NCBI RefSeq assembly: GCF_001586785.1
Contig: NZ_LUFH02000016.1
Span: forward strand, 1-64,000
Direction: 5' to 3'
Source: Sphaerospermopsis aphanizomenoides BCCUSP55
Lineage (GTDB): Bacteria; Cyanobacteriota; Cyanobacteriia; Cyanobacteriales; Nostocaceae
DNA: 64,000 nucleotides
The translations under genes and the position numbers were made by a program. Position 1 is the first letter of the stretch. Every line of letters starts with the position of its first letter. Under the pieces are notes generated by a model. The model ran no database searches. It worked only from the letters and a program-made list of their open reading frames with translations, and was not told the origin of the DNA. Shown here piece after piece: positions 27,811-36,889 of this stretch.

Positions 27811-28084
27811 AGATATATTGTCATGCTACTAAAATTTATTAACTTATGGCAAATTAAAAGTTAGGCATTTGGTTGGCAACATTCGCCATTTTCTAGCAGT
27901 TGACAGGTGACTCTTGACAGGTGAACGAGAATTTTAGATTTTAGATTTTAGATAGCAGCTTTCAGCAGTCAGCGGTCAGCACTCAGCAGTATAACCCTTT
28001 TGGTGCAAGGCTTTGTCATAAGAATTTGTACCTTATTGATCTGCAATATGCTGTATGTTGCTATATGTATTGTTATATATATTT
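27811..28084. repeat. Repeat-rich gap with copy 2 of the GGTGCAAGGCTTTGTCATA family
   Basis: No gene is present. TTTTAGA tandem units at about 27931-27952 are followed by CAGCTTTCAGCAGTCAGC-type repeats. Then comes a block from about 27999 (GGTGCAAGGCTTTGTCATA, TTTGTACCTTATTGATCTGC, ATGCTGTATGT) nearly identical to 1690-1748. The order of the modules (TTAGATTTT, CAGC run, GGTGCAAGG block) is the same at both places, which shows that one composite unit of about 110 bp was copied. Confidence 0.8.
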
Positions 28085-28291
28085 AGGGCTTGCTGAATAA
28101 ATCTGAAAACTTTACAGGTAATGGGTTTTAGCTATTGTGACTTTCAAAAAGTGCAAGCTTTTATGAGGTGGCAACTGAAAAACCTTGCATTTAATTCCTA
28201 CTCGAAGGAAAAATCGTTCCTATCCAACTCTTGAAACTGTCACCTGTCACCTGTCACCTAGCCTTCACAGATAACTTTTTCAGCAAACCCT
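28085..28291. mobile_element. MITE-like element with terminal inverted repeats and 4-bp target duplication
   Basis: The element begins AGGGCTTGCTGAATAA and ends with the reverse complement of AGGGTTTGCTGAAAAA, giving 16-bp terminal inverted repeats with two mismatches. It is flanked on both sides by ATTT (28081-28084 and 28292-28295), a likely target-site duplication. The 207-bp interior has no transposase and includes a CTGTCACCTGTCACCTGTCACC tandem run. It looks like a non-autonomous element mobilised by an IS in trans. Confidence 0.75.
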
Positions 28292-28330
28292 ATTTATACA
28301 GTTATTTGCAATTACAAAATTATTTCCACA

Positions 28331-29446
28331 ATGTCCCAACTAAATAGAGCAGCAATTCAAAAAATAAAGGTTAATTTCTATTCTATTCTCCCATCTCCCT
28401 ATCAAAGAGACTTATTCTTTGAACTCTCTCGCTGTCCAGAAATAGATTTAACTGTTTATTACTTAGAACCCTCTTGTGCTGATTCTCCTTGGCCAGAAAA
28501 ACCCTTACAACATTATGAACATATCTTACCAGGATTTCATTTAGCTTGGGGTTTATCCAGATTTCATTTTAACTGGCATTTTCCGTCAACTACTCAAGCT
28601 GATGTGGTTGTTCTCAATGGCTATATGAATCTTACCACTCAACTTTTACTCAGACTACAAGCGAAAAAAATTCCTTGTATTTTTTGGGGTGAAAAAATGG
28701 TAGGTAGTTCAGAAGGAATTAAAGGAAAATTACAAAAATACTTAGCTGATAGTTTAAGATATTGTCGAGCGATCGCAGCTATTGGTACAAAAGCACAACA
28801 AGACTACCAGCTAAGGTTTCCTAATCAACCTATTTTTAACATTCCTTATTATTGTGATTTAACTGCATTTAGTCAAAACTTACCCCAAAGACCCAGAAAT
28901 CCGGTTACTATTTTGTTTTGTGGTCAAATGATAGGGCGGAAAGGAGTTGATATTCTGCTTCAGGCATTTAATCATTTAATTCAATCTGGTTACAATGCTC
29001 GTTTACTCCTAGTAGGAAGAGAAGCCGAACTTCCTCAACTCCTAGAAACACTACCTGCACAAACTCGTCAAAAAATTGAATATGCTGGTTTTCAATCTCC
29101 TGAAAATTTACCTGAATTTTTCCATCAAGCCGACTTGTTTGTCTTACCAAGCCGTTATGATGGTTGGGGTGTAGTGGTGAATCAAGCTATTGGTGCAGGT
29201 TTACCAGTAATATGTTCTGACGGAGTGGGTGCTGGATATGACTTGGTTAAACCAGGAGAAAACGGTAATTTATTTCCGAATGGAAACACTGAGGCTTTAG
29301 CAGGAGTGTTAATTGATTATTTGCAACAACCTGATACAATTAAAGTTGCCAGTGCAGGATCAATGCAAAAAGCAACAGAACTATCACCTGCTATTGGCGC
29401 TCAACGTTGGGTTGAAGTTTTTCAGAAACTAACTGGAATTGTATAG
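28331..29446 (+). CDS. Family 4 glycosyltransferase
   Basis: GT-B enzyme of 371 residues with INFYSILPSPYQRDLFFEL-like start (here VNFYSILPSPYQRDLFFE), a subgroup N-terminus often found in exopolysaccharide loci. The donor domain begins TILFCGQMIGRKGVDILL, and the catalytic segment is DGWGVVVNQAIGAGLPVICS. The usual first Glu is absent from this motif, with N-Q-A-I in its place, so it belongs to the variant with altered acidic site. It lies just after a MITE-like element and 37 bases before the next GT4 gene. Confidence 0.85.
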   Translation: MSQLNRAAIQKIKVNFYSILPSPYQRDLFFELSRCPEIDLTVYYLEPSCADSPWPEKPLQHYEHILPGFHLAWGLSRFHFNWHFPSTTQADVVVLNGYMNLTTQLLLRLQAKKIPCIFWGEKMVGSSEGIKGKLQKYLADSLRYCRAIAAIGTKAQQDYQLRFPNQPIFNIPYYCDLTAFSQNLPQRPRNPVTILFCGQMIGRKGVDILLQAFNHLIQSGYNARLLLVGREAELPQLLETLPAQTRQKIEYAGFQSPENLPEFFHQADLFVLPSRYDGWGVVVNQAIGAGLPVICSDGVGAGYDLVKPGENGNLFPNGNTEALAGVLIDYLQQPDTIKVASAGSMQKATELSPAIGAQRWVEVFQKLTGIV

Positions 29447-29483
29447 ATATTAATATTAAATAATAAAAATTCAGCTTAATTTC

Positions 29484-30659
29484 ATGCGAATTCTTTTTAT
29501 TAGTAGCAGTTCAGGTTCAAGAGGAGGAGGTGAACTATACTTAATTTATTTAGGTAAAGAACTGTCCAAAAGAGGCTATGCTGTAGGATTATGGTGTTCG
29601 CAACATCCGATTATGGATGAACTTGCTAAATCATTTGCAGAATTTGGAGAAGTATTGCGATCGCCATACTTAAACACATACAATCGTAAATTGCGCTCCT
29701 TTACCCATTTATTTCCCAAAATAAGTCAAGAGTGTATATCTCAGTGGCAAGCATTTAAACCAGATATCATTCATTTGAACAAGCAGAATTTAGAAGATGG
29801 TCTAGATTTACTCGCCTGGAGTAATTATTTATCCGTTCCATCTTTGGTAACTATTCATATCACTCAAACTCAGGATAGCTTGGGAGCAGTATTCGGAACA
29901 TGGCGCGATATAATAGCTAAAATAACTATAAAAAAATATAGAGGTTCACTAGTAGCAATTTCTGAAAATAGAGGTAAAGAATTAACATCTTTTCTTGCTC
30001 CTATCAATCCAAGTTTACCAAAAATAGTAGTTATTAATAATGGAGTTAATGTACCTCAAGAAACGGAACGTTTAGCTAAACGCCAAGAATATCGTTTACA
30101 ACTAAAACTTAATCCAGAGGAATTATTAATAGTAGCAGTGGGAAGAATGGAAGCACAAAAACAACCACTGCTATTTTTAGAATGGGCTACTCACCTGAAA
30201 CGCAATATACCATCTGCTCGTTTTCTATGGGTGGGAGATGGTCGCTTAACTTCTATATGGGATCAATGGGTGATAGATAATAATGCTCAAAATTATATCC
30301 AACGCTTAGGTTGGCAAAATGACGTAACACCATATTTAGCAGCAGCAGATGGCTTTTTTCATCCTGCGGCTTTTGAAGGTTTACCATTTGCACTATTAGA
30401 AGCAATGGCTTGGTCTTTACCTTGTGTAATTACCTCAACTCTAGCAGATGAGTTAAAGTTTCCCCAAGGGGTTTGTTTCATAGTCTCTGAAAAAAACAAC
30501 TTTCAAGAATTAGATAACCTGAGCAATTTTCACAAGCGTAATGCTGTGGCAACTGCTGGTAATCAACTAATTAAAGAGCGATTTTCCCTAGAAAAAATGG
30601 TAGATACCTACACAGAATTGTATAGTAACACAAAATTATTAAATCAAACTGAACAGTAA
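29484..30659 (+). CDS. Family 4 glycosyltransferase
   Basis: GT-B enzyme of 391 residues: RILFISSSSGSRGGGELYLIYL with the glycine-rich acceptor loop, VAVGRMEAQKQPLLFLEW at the start of the second domain and the donor motif FEGLPFALLEAMAWSLPCVIT (E...E spacing as in GT4). It is probably co-transcribed with the gene before it and with the polymerase gene that follows after 78 bases. Confidence 0.9.
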   Translation: MRILFISSSSGSRGGGELYLIYLGKELSKRGYAVGLWCSQHPIMDELAKSFAEFGEVLRSPYLNTYNRKLRSFTHLFPKISQECISQWQAFKPDIIHLNKQNLEDGLDLLAWSNYLSVPSLVTIHITQTQDSLGAVFGTWRDIIAKITIKKYRGSLVAISENRGKELTSFLAPINPSLPKIVVINNGVNVPQETERLAKRQEYRLQLKLNPEELLIVAVGRMEAQKQPLLFLEWATHLKRNIPSARFLWVGDGRLTSIWDQWVIDNNAQNYIQRLGWQNDVTPYLAAADGFFHPAAFEGLPFALLEAMAWSLPCVITSTLADELKFPQGVCFIVSEKNNFQELDNLSNFHKRNAVATAGNQLIKERFSLEKMVDTYTELYSNTKLLNQTEQ

Positions 30660-30737
30660 TATCTTTGACTGATTAAATAAGTTGAGTATCTGACGCTTTC
30701 AATTTCTACAAATCCCATAGGATTACTATTCCTACTC

Positions 30738-32195
30738 ATGAATATCTCCACCAATTCCTACTATCCACAACCAAATCCACCCAACCGCAAAAAACGCATT
30801 GCCAAAGCCACATGGCCAGGAACATTCACATTCATCTTTGGCTTAGTTGTAGCATTTATACGCATAAATGTAGCTATGTCACCTAGTTTAATGGCCAGTC
30901 AAGTTGCCATAATAGTAGGGGTAGCCATAGCTGTTAGCATTTTATTTGATAGTAGACGAGGGTGGAATAATTTGTTTCGAGCCGATTTACTTTGTATATT
31001 AGCTCTTTACTTCTTAACACTAATAGAGTTTTTATACCCACAGCCAAAGTTCGATCAGCTTTTGACATCAGAACAAACTATCAAAGCTATTGAAGTCTTA
31101 CTGATAGGATTTGGCGGTTTAGCGATTGGTCGTCACATCACCATTTTTAAACCAGCACCACCAGAATGGTTAGATTTTGCTAACATCCCTGATAAAACCC
31201 TTTTTCGTATATTTTTAATATCTGCTTTTTTAGCATATTTTTATATATTTATGTCAGTAGATTTCAATCCTGTAAAAGTGATTGAAGCTTTATTTGGTCC
31301 ACGCTTTGCTGTCCCTTGGGGACGAGGAAAATTAGGTGACTGGCGAGTATTTTTGTCTGAATTGACTTTATTCACTTATGTTATACCTCCCCTGACAGGT
31401 ATTATCTGGAATCGTCGTAAATCATTTAGTATTTGGCAAATATTCCTAGTTATTTTCATATTTACCTTTACTCTGTTTTATGGATTTTCAGGAGGAACAC
31501 GCAATATCTTGGCTGCCTATATTGCCACATTTCTGGGTGGATATTTACTGACCTTAAAAAGTCCTAATCTATTTAATATAGGAATTCCTATTGCTATCTT
31601 GGGTTATGTAATGGTGTTTGCTACCCGTCATATGCTTGGTTTCAGACAAATGGGCATCCTTAATTACATAGCTACAGCAAGTTATGCAAGTGAAAAAGTC
31701 CAGGGAACCCTATCAGTTGACTACAACCTTTGGAGTATTGGCTTATTGGTAGATGCCTTTCCCAATAAATATGATTTTTTAGGACTAGAACTTTTGTTTA
31801 TATTCTTAACTAAGCCCATACCTAGAGTTCTATGGCCAGATAAGCCAGAAGGGTTGAGTATATCTATTGAAGAAGTTGTAGGTGCTAGTGGTTGGACAGT
31901 TTCTGCTACTTATGTTGGCGAAACTTACATGATGGGCGGTATATTTGCAGTGATATTAGCATCTTTGTGTTTAGGGCTGTTAGCTAATTGGTGGTCGCGT
32001 ACAGCCGCTTTTCACACTACTGGTTACGGTATAGTTATTAATGCCCTGGGCTTTTTTACAGCGGCAATTTCTATGCGGAGTCTGGTTGTATTTACCACAT
32101 CAATGTTACCAATTGTGGGGCTAATTTTTATTGCTAAAGCTTTTCCCGGTTTATTGGGAAGTAAACGTTTACGCCAACAGTATCCGCGACAATAA
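30738..32195 (+). CDS. Wzy-like polysaccharide polymerase / O-antigen polymerase family membrane protein
   Basis: Integral membrane protein of 485 residues with about 12 hydrophobic segments and a large periplasmic loop in the second half (about residues 305-395, containing RHMLGFRQMGILNYI and KPIPRVLWPDKPEG). The WPDKPEG text is typical of the oligosaccharide-repeat-unit polymerase family found in cyanobacterial and Gram-positive capsule loci. It would join lipid-linked repeats in the periplasm. Such an enzyme belongs to the Wzx/Wzy route, yet the same cluster encodes an ABC exporter and no flippase is visible, so either it serves a second polymer or the flippase lies elsewhere. Confidence 0.8.
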   Translation: MNISTNSYYPQPNPPNRKKRIAKATWPGTFTFIFGLVVAFIRINVAMSPSLMASQVAIIVGVAIAVSILFDSRRGWNNLFRADLLCILALYFLTLIEFLYPQPKFDQLLTSEQTIKAIEVLLIGFGGLAIGRHITIFKPAPPEWLDFANIPDKTLFRIFLISAFLAYFYIFMSVDFNPVKVIEALFGPRFAVPWGRGKLGDWRVFLSELTLFTYVIPPLTGIIWNRRKSFSIWQIFLVIFIFTFTLFYGFSGGTRNILAAYIATFLGGYLLTLKSPNLFNIGIPIAILGYVMVFATRHMLGFRQMGILNYIATASYASEKVQGTLSVDYNLWSIGLLVDAFPNKYDFLGLELLFIFLTKPIPRVLWPDKPEGLSISIEEVVGASGWTVSATYVGETYMMGGIFAVILASLCLGLLANWWSRTAAFHTTGYGIVINALGFFTAAISMRSLVVFTTSMLPIVGLIFIAKAFPGLLGSKRLRQQYPRQ

Positions 32196-32216
32196 ATATT
32201 GTGAGTAATTTCTAAC

Positions 32217-33404
32217 ATGAAAGTTTTACATATCATTCCTTCTATCAGTCCTAAACTTGGTGGTCCAACTCAGGTAGTCTTGAATTTAGTACGGGCATTA
32301 AGAACAGAAGGAATTGATGTAGAAATTGCCACTACTAATGATGATGACGGAATGTTGCTAGATGTACCATTATGTGAGTGTGTAGAATACCAGGGATTAC
32401 CTGTTTGGTTTTTTCCCCGTGTTGCCAGGATCAAAGCATTTTTACCTTCTCTGGCATTTACACAGTGGCTGTGGCAAAATATCAAAAACTATGACATTTT
32501 AGATAATCACTATTTATTTTCCTATCTTCCTACCTGTGCTGCTATTTTTGCCCAGTGGCAACAAGTTCCATACACGGTGAGAATTATGGGACAATTAACT
32601 CCCTGGGCATTGGCACAAAGCAAGTTAAAAAAGCAAGTTTATAGCTATTTAATTGAACGACGCAATTTAGATCTGGCGGCGGCTATTCACTGCACATCTG
32701 TAGGTGAAATGGAGGATGCAATCAGTTTTGGAGTGAACCCACCTAAAATAGTGTTACCACTGGGAGTTAATCCATCTAAATTAATTGCTGATGCTAAATC
32801 TAAACTGCGACATCAATATAAGATCGATCCAGAATTTCCTATTGTTCTTTTTCTCTCCCGTCTTCATTATAAAAAACGTCCTGAACTGTTGATTCAAACT
32901 TTAAGTGAATTAGCAAAACAGCAACAGAAATTCCATTTGTTAATTGCTGGTTCAGGAGAAAATATATATGTTAGGTCTTTACAAAAAATGGTGGACTCTG
33001 TAAACATCACAAATCAAACTTCCTTTGTCGGGTTTGTGAGTGGATATGAAAAAGATTTATTGCTGCAAGGTGCTGATGTATTTGTATTGCCAACTTATTC
33101 AGAAAATTTTGGTATTGCTTTAGCAGAAGCAATGGTGTCTGGTTTACCAATTATTACAACCCCAGGTGTGCAAATTGCTCCAGAAATTGCAAAAGCAAAA
33201 GCGGGCATAATTGTAGAAGGAGAAATAGAATCTTTAAAAGGGGCGATCGCTGATCTTTTAAATCATCCCCAATTACGGGAACAAATGGGTGAAAATGGTC
33301 GTCTATTTGCTTTGGAAAAATATTCATGGCAAACCATTGCTCAACAATTAGCCTCTGCTTACCAAGATATTCACAAATCAAGAACATCGGCAGTCATAGT
33401 ATGA
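32217..33404 (+). CDS. Family 4 glycosyltransferase
   Basis: GT-B enzyme of 395 residues beginning KVLHIIPSISPKLGGPTQVVLNL, a common cyanobacterial exopolysaccharide GT4 start. The second domain begins at IVLFLSRLHYKKRPELLI, and the donor motif is ENFGIALAEAMVSGLPIITT, with both acidic residues present, followed by GVQIAPEIAKAKAGI. It follows the polymerase gene by 21 bases and lies 7 bases before a DUF218 gene, so these three form one unit. Confidence 0.9.
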   Translation: MKVLHIIPSISPKLGGPTQVVLNLVRALRTEGIDVEIATTNDDDGMLLDVPLCECVEYQGLPVWFFPRVARIKAFLPSLAFTQWLWQNIKNYDILDNHYLFSYLPTCAAIFAQWQQVPYTVRIMGQLTPWALAQSKLKKQVYSYLIERRNLDLAAAIHCTSVGEMEDAISFGVNPPKIVLPLGVNPSKLIADAKSKLRHQYKIDPEFPIVLFLSRLHYKKRPELLIQTLSELAKQQQKFHLLIAGSGENIYVRSLQKMVDSVNITNQTSFVGFVSGYEKDLLLQGADVFVLPTYSENFGIALAEAMVSGLPIITTPGVQIAPEIAKAKAGIIVEGEIESLKGAIADLLNHPQLREQMGENGRLFALEKYSWQTIAQQLASAYQDIHKSRTSAVIV

Positions 33405-33411
33405 GGCAAAT

Positions 33412-34053
33412 GTGATATATTCACATCAACAACTTGGAAGCACATTGATTCTATCCATGAAGCAATTGTATTACCAACTAAAAAAATATTGGATTCTGAG
33501 TTTAGCAGGTTTCCTGCTAGTGTTTCTAAGTTTTATTCCCATCAGAATTGCGATCGCCTCTTACCAAACACCCCATCCCCAAGCTATCCTGACCCTTGGT
33601 GGTGGTCCAGAGCGAGAAAAATTTACAGCCCAATTTGCTAAAAATCATCCTAATTTAGACATCTGGGTTTCCACTGGTATCCTCCCAGCCCAAGCCTTTG
33701 CTATTTTCCAGGCTGTAGATATTCCCATTCAGCGAATTCACCTTGACTATCGTGCTGTTGACACAGTTACTAATTTTACCACCCTAGTTAACGACTTCCG
33801 ACAACGCCATATTCAGCACATCTATTTGATTACCTCAGATTTTCACATACCCAGAGCAAAAACCATAGCCACCCTAGTTCTGGGTAGTCAAGGTATAACT
33901 TTTACCTCTATCTCCATTCCTTCTCAACGACCCAGAGAATCTATTTTTCCCATTGTCCGTGATAGTGGACGCTCTCTGTTGTGGATTGTATCAGGTCGTA
34001 CCGGAGCAAGCTTCAATCCCCGTTTCCGTCAGCCAGTCTATGCGTCTAGTTGA
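33412..34053 (+). CDS. DUF218 (YdcF/ElyC/SanA-like) membrane-anchored protein
   Basis: Protein of 213 residues with one N-terminal membrane span (WILSLAGFLLVFLSFIPIRIAI) and a soluble DUF218 domain: AILTLGGGPEREKF, STGILPAQAF, YRAVDTVTNF and YLITSDFHIPRA. ElyC and SanA in enterobacteria affect envelope glycan synthesis and barrier function, and the biochemical activity is not settled. I keep the GTG at 33412, because GAGG lies five bases upstream. An ATG at 33457 would remove 15 residues. Cyanobacterial DUF218 genes often sit beside exopolysaccharide genes, as here. Confidence 0.85.
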   Translation: MIYSHQQLGSTLILSMKQLYYQLKKYWILSLAGFLLVFLSFIPIRIAIASYQTPHPQAILTLGGGPEREKFTAQFAKNHPNLDIWVSTGILPAQAFAIFQAVDIPIQRIHLDYRAVDTVTNFTTLVNDFRQRHIQHIYLITSDFHIPRAKTIATLVLGSQGITFTSISIPSQRPRESIFPIVRDSGRSLLWIVSGRTGASFNPRFRQPVYASS

Positions 34054-34472
34054 CACTCACCGATATAAAGACACGGGGATTCTTGGTTCAACTAATTGAA
34101 CCATAAAATATATAAATGAACAACCAGGGTGTAGAATATGAACATCATACTCTTGGCATCGAAGGATACAAAGCAATATTCGCTATTTATCGCTATCGTA
34201 TTCCAGACTTTGATACGTCCCTCAAACTCACTGCACAGAGTTAGACTATGAAATTACCCCTGGGTGTTCACCGAAATATTACAGAGACACAAAAAAGCAG
34301 CCAGACAAATCATCTAATTTTAGATAAAAAAGTAAGTATTGTTAAGGTTAGTGCAGTGTAAATATACCAGCATTTTATAGGTTAGTATAATAATAGTCAG
34401 TTATAATTTTGGCATCTAACCTGATGATAAAAGCAGAAAATATTTAACTAAATAATTCTCCAATCCAAATCC
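34054..34472. other. 419-bp gap before the tyrosine kinase gene
   Basis: I see no gene, tRNA or strong palindrome. The sequence is AT-rich near the 3' end and likely holds a promoter for the Wzc-like gene. No repeat family of the window is recognised inside it. Confidence 0.45.
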
Positions 34473-36695
34473 ATGAACAATCAGAATTCTACTAGAATCT
34501 CAACGCCTAATGAGAATGGCAGAGTAATTATCGCACCTGAATTATTGCCACCTCAGAACTTTTCATCATTTGAAACAGAAGATGATGATGGGAATCTAAA
34601 GGACTTCTTGGGTGTTCTCCAGCGGCGAGCATTAGTTATCATCGGGGTTGTCTCTGTGGTAATGTCTACCGTTATTTATTCAACACTGAAGGAAAAAACT
34701 ATTTATCAAGGTCATTTTCAGCTTTTAGTTGAACCTGTTAATAGTGACAGTGATTTAGGACAAATACCTCTGCCAAATTCTAATTTTTCTAAATCTAATC
34801 TAGATTATGAAAGTCAAATTCAAGTTCTCAGAAGTCAGGAACTGATGAAAGATATTCTCCCAAAGTTAAAATATTCCGATCCTGATATTACCTATAATTC
34901 ACTAATTGGAAACTTAACTATTCGGCGTGTAGGTATGACCAAAGTTATAGAAATAAGCTATAGAAATCAAGATCGCCAAAAAATTAAATCAGTGCTGGAG
35001 ACACTTTCTAAATTCTATTTAGAATATAGCTTGGAAAAGCGCAAAACTAAGTTAAACCAGGGAGTACAGTTCGTAGACAAACAACTACCTACTATCAAAA
35101 ATCGGGTGGCTCAACTGCAACAACAATTGCAAATTTTTCGACAAAGATATAATTTTGTTGATCCAGAAAACCAATCCAATACTGTGGCAACCCAACTCCA
35201 ACAATTAGAACAAGAACAACTAGAAATTGAGCAACAGTTAGCTATAGCACGAGCTACTTATATCAGCTTATCAACACCAGAAGGGCAACAGGCAACATTA
35301 AACGCTGCACCTATATATAGTCAATTAATATCTCAACTGCGGCAATTAGAAGCCCAGCTATCTGGAGAGTTAGTGCGTTTTCAACCAGATAGTCGCCCCA
35401 TAGAAACATTAGAAGAGAAAAGACAAAACCTTTTACCTTTAATAGAAGATGAACAGAAGCGGTATATAGGTCTAAAATTGGCTGAAGCAACCACTATGAT
35501 TCAGAGGCTAGAGGTACAAAGTCAAGAACTATCACGCATAGAACAGCAAACAAAACTAAAATTTCAGCAACTGCCAGTTTTAACCAAACAATACACCGAG
35601 CTTCTGCGGAATTTACAACTGGCAAATGATAGTCTCAATCGGTTTTTAGCTACTCGTGAAAACCTGGTAATTCAAGTAGCTCAGACAGAATTACCCTGGG
35701 AATTAATACAACCACCAACTCAAGGTGAATTACCGATATTGCCAAATATCCCTCGGAATTTACTAATGGGATTTTTAAGCAGTATCGCTGTGGGAGTTGC
35801 TATTGGCTTCTTATTAGAAAAACTAGATAATACCTATCATGATGTCGCCAGTCTGAAAGAGAAGATGAAATTGCCTTTTTTGGGAACTCTTCCTATCGAC
35901 AAAAGCGTTGCTGGTTATCAATCTTCTTATCCCAGTTTTACTGGTTCAGAATCTGAATCGCGTCAACGGTCTTCAATAGAGAGTAATGGTTGGTTATCTA
36001 ATCTTCTCCGTCGTCAGAATAAAAGTTATAACTATTACGGACAAGGGCTATTTTGGGAATCGTTACAAGTTCTTTATGCCAATATTCAGCTACTCAATTC
36101 TGATCAACCAATTCGTTCTTTAACTGTTTCTTCTACTATGCCTGGAGATGGAAAAACTACTGTTTCATTCCATCTGGCACAAATAGCAGCTGCTTTGGGT
36201 AAACGAGTATTACTTGTGGATGGTGACTTACGCCGCGCCCAGGTTCATAAACTTTCAAATTTGCGGAATTTCTCAGGTTTAAGCAATGTCCTCACTTCTA
36301 ATATGCCAGTTGAACAAGTTATTCAACAATTACCTGAGATGAGTTCATTATCAGTAATTACTGCTGGTCCAGTCCCACCAGACCCAGCCAGATTGCTGGC
36401 ATCAGATAAAATGAAGCAATTGATGGAATACTTTAATGAGAATTATGATTTAGTGATTTATGATGCGCCTCCCATGTTGGGGCTAGTTGATGCCAGACTA
36501 CTAGCACCCCAGACTGATGGAATGGTGCTGGTAGTGAGGATAGATAAAACAGATAAGTCGGCTCTGATGCAGCTTCAGGATAGCTTGAGAAATTCTCCCA
36601 TCAATGTCTTAGGTGTGGTTGCTAACGGCGATAAACAAAAACTTACCAGTTACAATTACTACTACAGTGCTGGTAGGGAAGCCAGACAAGCTTAA
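34473..36695 (+). CDS. Wzc-like polysaccharide co-polymerase and bacterial tyrosine kinase
   Basis: Inner-membrane protein of 740 residues that controls chain length and export of the polymer. It has a Wzz-type N-terminal domain (about 40-450) with a first membrane span near RALVIIGVVSVVMSTVIY, long coiled-coil stretches rich in Gln/Glu in the periplasmic part and a second span after NIPRNLLMGFLSSIAVGVAI. The C-terminal BY-kinase domain has Walker A PGDGKTT at 557-563, Walker A' LLVDGDLR with D583 and D585, and Walker B VIYDAPP with D664. The C-terminal tyrosine cluster is short (SYNYYYSAGREARQA), which would be the autophosphorylation site. It fits a Wzy-dependent pathway, like the polymerase 2.3 kb upstream. 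Confidence 0.93.
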   Translation: MNNQNSTRISTPNENGRVIIAPELLPPQNFSSFETEDDDGNLKDFLGVLQRRALVIIGVVSVVMSTVIYSTLKEKTIYQGHFQLLVEPVNSDSDLGQIPLPNSNFSKSNLDYESQIQVLRSQELMKDILPKLKYSDPDITYNSLIGNLTIRRVGMTKVIEISYRNQDRQKIKSVLETLSKFYLEYSLEKRKTKLNQGVQFVDKQLPTIKNRVAQLQQQLQIFRQRYNFVDPENQSNTVATQLQQLEQEQLEIEQQLAIARATYISLSTPEGQQATLNAAPIYSQLISQLRQLEAQLSGELVRFQPDSRPIETLEEKRQNLLPLIEDEQKRYIGLKLAEATTMIQRLEVQSQELSRIEQQTKLKFQQLPVLTKQYTELLRNLQLANDSLNRFLATRENLVIQVAQTELPWELIQPPTQGELPILPNIPRNLLMGFLSSIAVGVAIGFLLEKLDNTYHDVASLKEKMKLPFLGTLPIDKSVAGYQSSYPSFTGSESESRQRSSIESNGWLSNLLRRQNKSYNYYGQGLFWESLQVLYANIQLLNSDQPIRSLTVSSTMPGDGKTTVSFHLAQIAAALGKRVLLVDGDLRRAQVHKLSNLRNFSGLSNVLTSNMPVEQVIQQLPEMSSLSVITAGPVPPDPARLLASDKMKQLMEYFNENYDLVIYDAPPMLGLVDARLLAPQTDGMVLVVRIDKTDKSALMQLQDSLRNSPINVLGVVANGDKQKLTSYNYYYSAGREARQA

Positions 36696-36889
36696 TTGCC
36701 GTTTGTTAGAAAGTTAGTTTTGTTGGTGGAAGGATGCTTGTAGATGTCACCCCCTACAGGCATCAGTTTTTTTACCAACCATTAGTTATACTGCACACAA
36801 TCATCAGAACAATAAATCTGGGGATCGCTTGCACTATTGTTCACAATTTGTTACAAAAGTACAAAGAACTTCTAGAGACCCAGAACCTA

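Noticed and set aside
36734-36889. N-terminal extension of the DUF2993 protein
   Set aside because: The added 52 residues look unrelated to the family, and the conserved sequence begins at the ATG at 36890.
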